Origin: Terriglobia bacterium
Lineage (GTDB): Bacteria > Acidobacteriota > Vicinamibacteria > Vicinamibacterales > CAVVIG01
Length of the DNA stretch: 64,000 nucleotides
Direction of reading: 5' to 3'
NCBI GenBank assembly: GCA_020073005.1
Contig: JAIQFX010000006.1
Span: 1 to 64,000, forward strand
The notes beneath the pieces were generated by a model. That model worked only from the letters and a program-made list of their open reading frames with translations, made no database searches and was not told the DNA's origin. This document shows, piece by piece, positions 1 to 6,809 of this stretch (the first letter of the stretch is position 1; each line of letters starts with the position of its first letter). A program made the position numbers and the translations under genes.

Positions 1-4
1 ACTG

Positions 5-47
5 CGGCCGTTGACGAATCACAGACGACGATGGCATCGTCGTCGGA
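5..47 (+). repeat. Leader repeat, copy 1
   Basis: This 43-base stretch lies directly before the start codon at 48. It shares its beginning (CGGCCGTTGACGA) and its end (CGACGATGGCATCGTCGTCGG plus two bases) with the stretch before the gene at 1209, at identical spacing. It contains a 10-base-arm palindrome, GACGACGATG / CATCGTCGTC, at 24-44 around a single G. The role is unknown; an operator or a conserved cassette leader are both possible. Confidence 0.7.
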
Positions 48-539
48 ATGTTTGGAAAACCGTCGGCGGCGTTGATGCGGGCGCTCAGGGACTTCGTGAT
101 GCGTCACGAGATCTTCGTCGAGGCCCGCGAGTTCGACGACGGCCGTATCTTCACCCGGCGACCCTGGCCCCGATCGAAGAGACTCGGTCCGCGGCGCCAC
201 TTCGAAGTGCTTCTTCGGCGCGACCGGCGGCGGGTCCGTTTCTTCACTCAGACGTGCGGATCTGAGGGCCACAAGAGGTCGCAGGTCTGGGTCGACTTTC
301 CCGAGAAAGTGCTCCTGCGGCCGGCGGAGGCCGCGATTGAGTACGAAGCCTGCGGGCGTGACGTGAAGCGTTACGTCGCGCGCTTTCCGAAGGACTCGGA
401 GACTGGGCGCGCACTCTTCGGCTACGTGCGTTCGGAATCGCGGATTCTCCGGCAACTCCTCGGCGACGCTGCCTACGAGGAACTTCTCCGCATCGTGCGC
501 CGCCGCGGCCGGTACTCGAGGGGACGCCGTCGATCGTGA
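48..539 (+). CDS. Uncharacterised basic protein, 163 aa
   Basis: I do not recognise this protein. It is arginine-rich, with basic stretches near residues 40-65 and at the C-terminus (RGRYSRGRRRS), and has no signal peptide or membrane segment. The start is supported by the conserved leader immediately upstream, which is shared with the gene at 1209. It overlaps the next gene by four bases (GTGA), so the two are probably translated together. Without a known family, function cannot be assigned; the basic character would fit nucleic-acid binding but does not prove it. Confidence 0.6.
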   Translation: MFGKPSAALMRALRDFVMRHEIFVEAREFDDGRIFTRRPWPRSKRLGPRRHFEVLLRRDRRRVRFFTQTCGSEGHKRSQVWVDFPEKVLLRPAEAAIEYEACGRDVKRYVARFPKDSETGRALFGYVRSESRILRQLLGDAAYEELLRIVRRRGRYSRGRRRS

Positions 540-1000
540 GTATCTACGCCACGCTCTGGCATCTTCAGTTTCCACTGCACGGCGACGCGTATGCGGGCTG
601 CGAGTGGGTCGACGTGCTGGCGCAGGGCGTGCCGGCGCACGTTGGGACGCCCACGCCAGGTTATGGATATGAGTCCGGCGATCCGTTCGAAGCCTTCTTG
701 CCAGCAGCGGTCCGAATTGGCGATGGCGCGACGGAAGATGATCTGCGGGCCGTCGTGTTCATCGTGAGCACCTCGGCGAAGGGGACGACTCGCTCGGGAC
801 AAGAGTATGAGTCACCGCTTCTGGTGCTCACCGGGGCGGAGTACGCTGCGATGCCGTTTCAAGCCCTCCATGACCGACTGTGCATGGCTCTGCGCGGAAC
901 CCGGCCGCGGCTGGTGCTCGAAGTCTTGCGCAGCGATTCCGTCACGACGCTCGTATTCGAGGATGGCTCCCAAGTCTCTGGGCCGCCGATTTCCAAGTGA
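536..1000 (+). CDS. Conserved hypothetical protein, 154 aa
   Basis: The GTG start overlaps the stop of the previous gene (GTGA). The protein starts MSIYATLWHLQFP and has no signal peptide or membrane helix. It reads like a globular cytoplasmic protein with alternating beta and helical segments and resembles a family of conserved hypothetical proteins seen in scattered bacteria, often in small accessory genes. I know no function. Its stop codon at 998-1000 lies three bases before a long folded inverted-repeat element, a position expected if the two genes form a mobile cassette, which is inference only. Confidence 0.65.
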   Translation: MSIYATLWHLQFPLHGDAYAGCEWVDVLAQGVPAHVGTPTPGYGYESGDPFEAFLPAAVRIGDGATEDDLRAVVFIVSTSAKGTTRSGQEYESPLLVLTGAEYAAMPFQALHDRLCMALRGTRPRLVLEVLRSDSVTTLVFEDGSQVSGPPISK

Positions 1001-1002
1001 CA

Positions 1003-1174
1003 ACGTGCTCAGAGGAGCGCGTTGCAGAACTAGCGGAACGCGGGTGGCGCCGAACGGGGTGCCCCCCCGGCGCGGAGCCCCGGCCCCGTTGCCGCGTTCT
1101 TGGGGCGAGCACCGGGAGGGGCTGTTTCGGCGACAGGACCCGTGCTGCTAGTTCTGCAACGCGAACGGCCGTTG
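1003..1174. repeat. Long folded inverted-repeat element
   Basis: A perfect 16-base inverted repeat, GCGTTGCAGAACTAGC against GCTAGTTCTGCAACGC, encloses about 110 bases of GC-rich sequence that can form further stems (for example AACGGGG / CCCCGTT). Outside it lie CAACG (1003-1007) and its complement CGTTG (1170-1174). The layout of two separated outer boxes, the preceding stop codon and a following leader plus ORF recalls an integron attC site. It is longer than most attC sites, and the right core (GTTGACG) does not match the GTTRRRY consensus. A structured RNA or terminator are alternatives. Confidence 0.6.
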
Positions 1175-1208
1175 ACGACCTGGTGCCGACGATGGCATCG
1201 TCGTCGGC
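1166..1208 (+). repeat. Leader repeat, copy 2
   Basis: This is the second copy of the 43-base leader before the start codon at 1209. It begins CGGCCGTTGACGA and ends with the same palindrome-containing block as positions 26-46. The palindrome here has 8-base arms at 1187-1203. It overlaps the right end of the folded element at 1003-1174. Confidence 0.7.
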
Positions 1209-1463
1209 ATGACCAGCCCAGATGACGACGGGTTCCCGCTGTCGGCGGACGAAGAAGCCGGCATTGAGGTCGCGCTGGAGTCGTTCCGACAAGGACGCGT
1301 CGTTGACGCGCCGCGCGCGCGAGAGATCATCAACGCTCGGGTGTGGGCGGAAGAAGCGCAGCGGCGCGCTGATGCGCTGGACGCGGGCTCGCTCACGTCC
1401 CGGGCCGCCGAAGACGTGTTTCGAGACGCGTCGCTGACGCAAAGGGCGCGCACGAAATCATAG
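1209..1463 (+). CDS. Small acidic protein, 84 aa, possibly frameshifted
   Basis: Residues 12-36 (ADEEAGIEVALESFRQGR and following) are an acidic helix followed by a GRVVDAPRAREIINA segment. This resembles the end of ribbon-helix-helix or Phd-like antitoxins, but the similarity is weak. The start is supported by the shared leader. Near the 3' end the DNA of the AREIINAR segment (around 1318-1340) is loosely repeated at 1447-1475; there the reading frame giving A-H-E-I-I-D-A-A-L is shifted by one base relative to this ORF, so the C-terminus may have been altered by a frameshift. Function is unknown. Confidence 0.5.
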   Translation: MTSPDDDGFPLSADEEAGIEVALESFRQGRVVDAPRAREIINARVWAEEAQRRADALDAGSLTSRAAEDVFRDASLTQRARTKS

Positions 1464-1534
1464 ACGCAGCGCTCGGGTGTTGAAGCCTACCTAAACCGAT
1501 CTCTTCAACTCTGCGTTCTCAGCGAGCTCTGCGT
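1464..1534. repeat. Two-stem folded element after the small gene
   Basis: The outer arms ACGCAG-C-GCTCG (1464-1475) and CGAGC-T-CTGCGT (1523-1534) pair with one mismatch. The inner arms GTTGAAG (1479-1485) and CTTCAAC (1503-1509) pair perfectly. The element starts directly after the stop codon at 1463 and ends within GCGTTGATC, similar to the GTTGAC at the end of the element at 1003-1174. The size and two-stem plan fit an attC site or a terminator; neither is proven. Confidence 0.5.
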
Positions 1535-1547
1535 TGATCGTCGGCGG

Positions 1548-2610
1548 CTACTGCTGCCGCGTCGGCGGAGGTGGGGCGGGCAGCTGCAGATCCTTCAGGT
1601 CCAGCTTGTTCGTTTCCTCGATGATCTTCAGGTACGCGCGCGTCGTCGCCGCGAGGCCGGGCGCGGGGACCGTGGCCGGCGTTTCGAAGTCCCCGCTCGC
1701 TTCGCCGCCGGGCACGCCGTTCTCGGGCTCGGCGTAGATCGGGACGCCGAACTGCTGAAACGCCTTGATGGCGGCGTCCTGCAGCTTCGGCCGCTGATTG
1801 CCGCCGCCGTACCACAGGAAGCCGGCTTCGGTGTTCACGAGGCGGATGGCTTCGCCGAGCAGATCCGGCTGCGCCGCGGCCGTGTGCTCCGCATTAATAA
1901 GGAGGGCGGTCTTTCTGAACAGCTCCTCATGATGCTCGGCGAGCCATGCCGCGGTGTTCGGTCCGCTGTTGTGATGGCCTGACGTGCCGATGAAGATGAT
2001 CGTCCGCCGGCGCTGCGACTGCGGGACCTTTGCAAAGTACTCGGCGACGCCGAGCGATGTTACCGACGTGTAGCGCCACGAGCCCGGCATCGGGTTGCTG
2101 AAGAGGAGGACCGCTTTGCCGCGCAGGTCGCGGCCGAGGAGATCCGCTTCGCTGCCGAGGCCGGCGTAGACGACTTCGAGGTCGAGGCCCGCGCCCTGCG
2201 TGCCGGGCTTCGTGTACGCCGGCTGCGCCGTCGCGAGACTCAGCGTCTCTCCTTACTTATCCTTCTTCGCGATCGGCGGAGCTGCCGATGATGCGGCCCC
2301 AGAACTGCGGATGGCCCGCGTCGCGATAGTGGCGCGAGACCGCGGCGAGGTCGTTGACGTACTGCAGCAGATGCGTGCCGTCGATCGCGGCGTAGGCTTG
2401 TTCATTCGGCAGCAGCCGCCAATTGAGGAAGTTGTCTTCGAGCGAGAAGACCGGCGTCGGGGGAGTCCCGCGCCCGCGTGCGGCGGGAGCGGCCTGTCCG
2501 GCAGGCGCAGCGGCGCCGCGTCCCTGCGCCGGCGCCTGCGCGCGGCCGATGCGGCCGGCGGCGACGGCGAGCATCGCCAGGATGGCCAGAGTGATCGAGA
2601 TCTTTCGCAT
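1548..2610 (-). pseudogene. Relic of a secreted M28-family metallopeptidase
   Basis: Reading on the minus strand, 2610-2257 gives a signal peptide and the N-terminal segment ending QFWGRIIGSSADREEG. After a stop, a second frame from about 2249 to 1548 resumes with family-like sequence (LSLATAQPAYTKPGTQGAGL, then LRGKAVLLFSNPMPGSW). Relative to intact acidobacterial M28 proteins, three blocks appear missing: the part after IIGSSAD, the region between GSWRYTS and LGVAEYFAKVPQ that should carry the first metal ligands, and the part before ETPATVP that should carry the last conserved His. The gene should therefore be inactive. The start is clear (GGAG and ATG at 2610). Confidence 0.8.
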
Positions 2611-2618
2611 CGGACGTA

Positions 2619-2636
2619 CTCCTTATATATAAGGAG
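2619..2636 (-). promoter_or_regulatory. 18-base perfect palindrome containing the ribosome binding site
   Basis: CTCCTTATATATAAGGAG is its own reverse complement. On the minus strand its right arm supplies the AGGAG ribosome binding site, eight bases before the start codon of the M28 relic. In RNA it could fold and hide the site; in DNA it could be an operator. Confidence 0.65.
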
Positions 2637-2785
2637 GCGCGGGCTGGTTCGAGTCAGCAGTTGGAGGCGACGATACGCTCCGGCAGAAGGGGAGTCAACC
2701 ATTGTTCGGGCCCATGTGAACAACGGCTCGGTTGAAAATCTAAGGACAGGTTCCGCTCCATTTCGCAGGAAGCCGCCACGAGAAC

Positions 2786-2794
2786 TGAGATAAT
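2786..2794 (+). promoter_or_regulatory. Extended -10 promoter candidate for the SIR2 operon
   Basis: TGA-GATAAT matches an extended -10 element (TGn followed by a TATAAT-like hexamer). No good -35 box is visible 17 bases upstream. Transcription would start near 2801, ahead of the SIR2 gene at 2842/2863. Confidence 0.35.
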
Positions 2795-2841
2795 CGTGTC
2801 GACTCCTCCAGGAGCAAGGCCAGCGATCAACTCGTGCGCTA

Positions 2842-3846
2842 GTGTGGAGCCTGTGGCCAGAGATGTCTGACGAGATCCCGTTGATACCGGAGCCTCCGGA
2901 TCGCTTGCGAGAGGCTGCTTACAGAGGGAAATTGATCCCCTTTGTCGGCGCTGGCGCTTCAAAGCTGGCCGGATGTCCGACTTGGTCGGAACTGGCAGAC
3001 ACTGCATTCAAGTGCTTCATCGAGCAAGGTAGGTTCAGCCACGCTCAACTTGACCAGTTAGGCTCTCAGCATCCGCGAGTCAAGCTCTCTATCGCAGTGG
3101 GCCTTCAAGAACGGCATCAAATCAAGATCGATTTCAACGCACTGCTACATCCTGCAGCTTGGATGAACGACCGAAAGGGGCGGCGGCTGTACTCAAGTCT
3201 TTCAAGGCTCGGCAAGACATTTGTCACCACTAACTACGACCGATGGCTTGATGTGAATCTGGCAACGCCAGACCTAACGACCGAGGAAGATGTGACGAAG
3301 GTCGCTGATGTCTCTCCGACGTCTCGGAATGTGTTTCATGCGGCCGCTCAGTTAACTGCAGCGAATTTGAATCTTTCGAATACCGTTCTCCACCTTCACG
3401 GCTCCGTCGACGATCCGGCTGGAATGGTTGTGACGACGAGTGACTACGCAGAGCGTTACCGAAACGACCGCAAAGGCGAGGAGAACCCTGTCCTTAGATT
3501 TCTTGAGAACCTGTTCAGAACGAAGACCGTGTTGTTCATCGGGTACGGACTAAGCGACCTTGAGATTCTGGAGTACGTAATCCTCAAGACAAAGGAACTG
3601 ACCGACGAGGGACAACAACCAAAGCACTTCATGCTCCAGGGGTTCTTCTCCCATCAGAGGGAACTGTGGCTTAGTCTTCGAGACTACTATCGTCAGTGTG
3701 GAATCGAATTGCTTTCATATTCCATGGATCGCAAGGGGCATGATCAGTTGCTGGACGTCGTCGACGCGTTCGCGGTCAAGGCGCCTGCCTCGCAATTGAT
3801 GTTGGCGGACGAATTCCTGGAAATGGAGAAGATGCTGGATGACTAG
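2842..3846 (+). CDS. SIR2-family NAD-binding protein
   Basis: The protein (334 aa from GTG 2842; ATG 2863 is an equally possible start) has the hallmarks of prokaryotic SIR2-like domains. These are FVGAGAS at residues 34-40 (NAD-binding loop), TTNYD at 129-133, HLHG at 184-187 with the catalytic His, and LFIGYGLSD at 231-239. Such domains in defence systems (ThsA, Dsr1/Dsr2, SIR2-APAZ) hydrolyse NAD+ on infection and cause abortive death. It has no membrane segment and should be cytosolic. It overlaps the next gene by eight bases, so the two probably work together as effector and partner. Codon use is visibly AT-richer than the surroundings, which suggests horizontal transfer. The NADase role is inferred. 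Confidence 0.85.
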   Translation: MWSLWPEMSDEIPLIPEPPDRLREAAYRGKLIPFVGAGASKLAGCPTWSELADTAFKCFIEQGRFSHAQLDQLGSQHPRVKLSIAVGLQERHQIKIDFNALLHPAAWMNDRKGRRLYSSLSRLGKTFVTTNYDRWLDVNLATPDLTTEEDVTKVADVSPTSRNVFHAAAQLTAANLNLSNTVLHLHGSVDDPAGMVVTTSDYAERYRNDRKGEENPVLRFLENLFRTKTVLFIGYGLSDLEILEYVILKTKELTDEGQQPKHFMLQGFFSHQRELWLSLRDYYRQCGIELLSYSMDRKGHDQLLDVVDAFAVKAPASQLMLADEFLEMEKMLDD

Positions 3847-6655
3847 CCTAACAGCGAATCAAAAGGCGTTCATTCAGTCGATGAAGAAAAGCCTCGATCA
3901 CGAGCGCCGTGGTGTCGACCTCCTCCTCAAGCGCGACAATTTCGAAGCATTCTTTGATGCGCTGAATGACGAAGGGTTCTTCTCGCCGGATCGAAACCGT
4001 GGTCCGGTCGAAGTCGAACCCCGTGGATCATTTCAAGTCCCATACTGGGCCATGCTTGACTACCTAGCAGCGTGCGCCAGAAAGTCGAGCGATAAGAAGG
4101 ATGAGGGGCTTGCGAAGAAAGTGATGACCGTCGTTCGTTCGGTGAGCTCTGCGATCCGTGACAATCACCATACAGCAAGAAAACTCGCAGAAATTCTGGG
4201 ACTCCTGCCACCAAGTGTCAGCACCTTACAGGACATGGAACTCGTTCAGGCGTGGCTCAAGACGCGATTTGATCGAACTCTGGTCGCACCTGAGCTGGAC
4301 GAAGGAGCGGTGACCAAATTCCTGGCGAGCACAGATCCTGTCGATTGGAAGAAGGCTGCGCGAATTCTCTACCACTGTACAGCCGTCCGATGGGAGGAAA
4401 GGCCGGGACTCGGTGCCGGTGACGAGGAACCGGTTTCAGTCGTTGAGGAGTATTGGCTTAAGGAAATTGTCGGACATCACGCATCGAGGCTCGGCCACAA
4501 GAGCCCGTCAGAAGCCGCCGCGGTGTTTGAAGGGCGCGTTCGTGAAGTGTTTGGCAAGGGAGGGCGAGCAGACTGGAGCTACGTTTTTCGCCCGGCGGTC
4601 GAGAATAACGCCCAGAACCACTCATTCCACGGCCTGGAGAACGCAGTCGTTGAGGGGTTGAGGGATGTCGTGCTGGCTTGGTGTGACGTTGGCGCCCTTG
4701 ACGCGAAGACTCAGGTTCGGAACATGTTGCACAGCGATGTGCAGATGCTGAGACGTATTGGCCTTCATGTTCTTGGCGAGCGATGGACGCTCTTGCAGGA
4801 GTTGTACCAGGAGTTACCACTTGAGGTTCTCTTCGACGATGCGGCGCACATTCACGAACTCTACAGCGTGCTTAGTCGACACTTCGATGAACTTGAGGAG
4901 GCGGAGAAAGCAACAACAATTGAGGCCATCAAGAAGATTCCGGCGCCCGAAGGCGAGGACTCAGAGCGTCGACTGAAGTTGATTCAACTGCGTTGGCTAT
5001 CCGCGCTGTCTACAACCACGTATGAACCTGCGTCAAAGTGGTTGGATGAACTCAAGAAGAACCAGACAATCGGATTGCCTGAACACCCCGACTACAACGC
5101 CTACATGGAGAGCTCTTGGGGGCCGGGCCCTAGCCCGTATCAGTCTCAGGAGCTCGTTGCGTTCGCGGAAGAGCACAACCTTGTTGAGAAACTGAACGCG
5201 TTTAAGCCTTCGGAGTCGTGGCGCGGCCCAACGATCGACGCTTTGGTGAACACACTGGAGGGCGCCGTCCGGTCATCTCCCGAGGCGTTCCTTCGAGTAT
5301 TACCCAAGTTCATAGACGCTGCGAGCCCGTACCAGCACGGAGTCATCAGAGGCTTCAAAGGCCTGTGGGAAGCATCCAAGAACAAGGAGGCGACGGTTGA
5401 CTGGAATGAAGCGTGGTCCAGCCTGCTGAGTTTCTTTGAAGTGCTTGTTGGGAAGCCCGCGTTCTGGGTGGCGCCTGATGGGAAGGACCTTGAACGTTCT
5501 CAAGTCTGGAGCGTGTCGGCGATTTCTGATTTCCTAACTGCAGGCATGCGTGATGACGAGCATGCCTTTTCCCCTACGCTGCTGCCACGTGCATGGTCGT
5601 TGATTAAGCTCTTTCTCGAGAAGGTCGAACCGACTGCAGACGCCGATGACCAAGATCCCATGACTACGGCGATCAACACGATCAAAGGTCGCACTCTAGA
5701 AGCGATGTTCAGTTACGCGCTTAGGGTCTGTCGCTTGAACGACAAGGACTCCGGATCTCACAAAGCAGCTTGGGATGCTATCCGGCCCACGTTTGATGCG
5801 GAGTTGAAGAAATGCGAACAGGGCAACTACGAGTTTGCGACCTTGTGCGGCGCCTATTTTGCGAACATCGACTACCTAGATCCTGACTGGCTCGCAGGCA
5901 ACCTGACCGCGATATTCCCAAAAGATCGCGCAGCCAACTTCGTTTGCGCGATGGGAGGCCTTGCGTATTCCGCTCCAACGCGGCGGATCTACGTGATGCT
6001 CAGAGACGCCAGCGTAATCGATATGGCGCTACGGCTGAATCTAAAGGGTCGGGACACACGCCAAAAACTAATCGAGCGGATGATGGTTGGGTACATATGG
6101 GGCGAGGACAAGCTTGACTCGTCTCGCCTGTCCTACGCGTTCAGCCACGGGCTGGTCGATGATCTTGAGGATGGAGCATGGTTCTTCTGGGCAGTCCGTG
6201 GCGAGAAGTTGTCGAACGCCCAACGTGCCAAGATTCTTGCCTATTGGGCTAAGTGCGTGGAGTGGGCGAAGGCACAGAAGGAGCCACCCGCGAAACTATT
6301 ATCAACACTGGGAAACTTGGCTTGGGCAATGGACAGTGCCGATGGCGAGAATCGCGAATTACTACTGAGCGTAGCCCCGTACATGCAACTGCACCACAAC
6401 GTCTACGAACTGCTTGAAGAGCTGAATAGGCTTGTATCGGTTAGCCCGCAGCAGGTTGGCGACGTGCTCAAGGCCTTGGTTGACAAAGATGGACCTGTCT
6501 ACGACTACAAGGATCGGCTGAAGGCTCTGATTGTGAAGTTGGCAGAGCATGGCCAAAAAGAGACTGCGCTGTACTGTTGCAATAGGCTGATCGGCGTTCC
6601 AGGAATGGACGAATTGTTCAAAACGATCACGGCCAAGCAGCCGTCAAGTAGCTAA
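3839..6655 (+). CDS. Large probably alpha-helical partner protein, 938 aa
   Basis: I recognise no catalytic motif. The sequence is almost all amphipathic helices with charged turns, consistent with a HEAT/TPR-like solenoid, and lacks a signal peptide, membrane helices and Walker motifs. The ATG lies inside the last codons of the SIR2 gene (8-base overlap), so translation is coupled; GGAGAAG at 3826-3832 can serve as ribosome binding site. Large helical C-terminal regions act as phage sensors or scaffolds in single-chain SIR2 defence proteins such as Dsr2, and SIR2-DUF4020 fusions are also known. This pair may be a split version. The same low-GC codon use as the SIR2 gene supports joint transfer. 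The sensor role is inferred. Confidence 0.75.
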   Translation: MTSLTANQKAFIQSMKKSLDHERRGVDLLLKRDNFEAFFDALNDEGFFSPDRNRGPVEVEPRGSFQVPYWAMLDYLAACARKSSDKKDEGLAKKVMTVVRSVSSAIRDNHHTARKLAEILGLLPPSVSTLQDMELVQAWLKTRFDRTLVAPELDEGAVTKFLASTDPVDWKKAARILYHCTAVRWEERPGLGAGDEEPVSVVEEYWLKEIVGHHASRLGHKSPSEAAAVFEGRVREVFGKGGRADWSYVFRPAVENNAQNHSFHGLENAVVEGLRDVVLAWCDVGALDAKTQVRNMLHSDVQMLRRIGLHVLGERWTLLQELYQELPLEVLFDDAAHIHELYSVLSRHFDELEEAEKATTIEAIKKIPAPEGEDSERRLKLIQLRWLSALSTTTYEPASKWLDELKKNQTIGLPEHPDYNAYMESSWGPGPSPYQSQELVAFAEEHNLVEKLNAFKPSESWRGPTIDALVNTLEGAVRSSPEAFLRVLPKFIDAASPYQHGVIRGFKGLWEASKNKEATVDWNEAWSSLLSFFEVLVGKPAFWVAPDGKDLERSQVWSVSAISDFLTAGMRDDEHAFSPTLLPRAWSLIKLFLEKVEPTADADDQDPMTTAINTIKGRTLEAMFSYALRVCRLNDKDSGSHKAAWDAIRPTFDAELKKCEQGNYEFATLCGAYFANIDYLDPDWLAGNLTAIFPKDRAANFVCAMGGLAYSAPTRRIYVMLRDASVIDMALRLNLKGRDTRQKLIERMMVGYIWGEDKLDSSRLSYAFSHGLVDDLEDGAWFFWAVRGEKLSNAQRAKILAYWAKCVEWAKAQKEPPAKLLSTLGNLAWAMDSADGENRELLLSVAPYMQLHHNVYELLEELNRLVSVSPQQVGDVLKALVDKDGPVYDYKDRLKALIVKLAEHGQKETALYCCNRLIGVPGMDELFKTITAKQPSSS

Positions 6656-6809
6656 GATTCGGCGCTGCGAATCACGCGGGCGTCTGCCGAGCGACACCAC
6701 ATCCACCCAGTCCACCTCGACGACCCGCGCCATCGCCCGACGGCGTTCCACATCTGGCGCGAAGACGCCTGTCAACGGATCGCTGGCGCGCCCCGTCTAA
6801 CCAGTCCAC

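Noticed and set aside
6656-6809. Possible small gene or promoter between the SIR2 operon and the permease
   Set aside because: No start with a ribosome binding site; a loosely similar repeat of the CCAGTCCAC-GAC-ACCCG motif was too short to support a claim.
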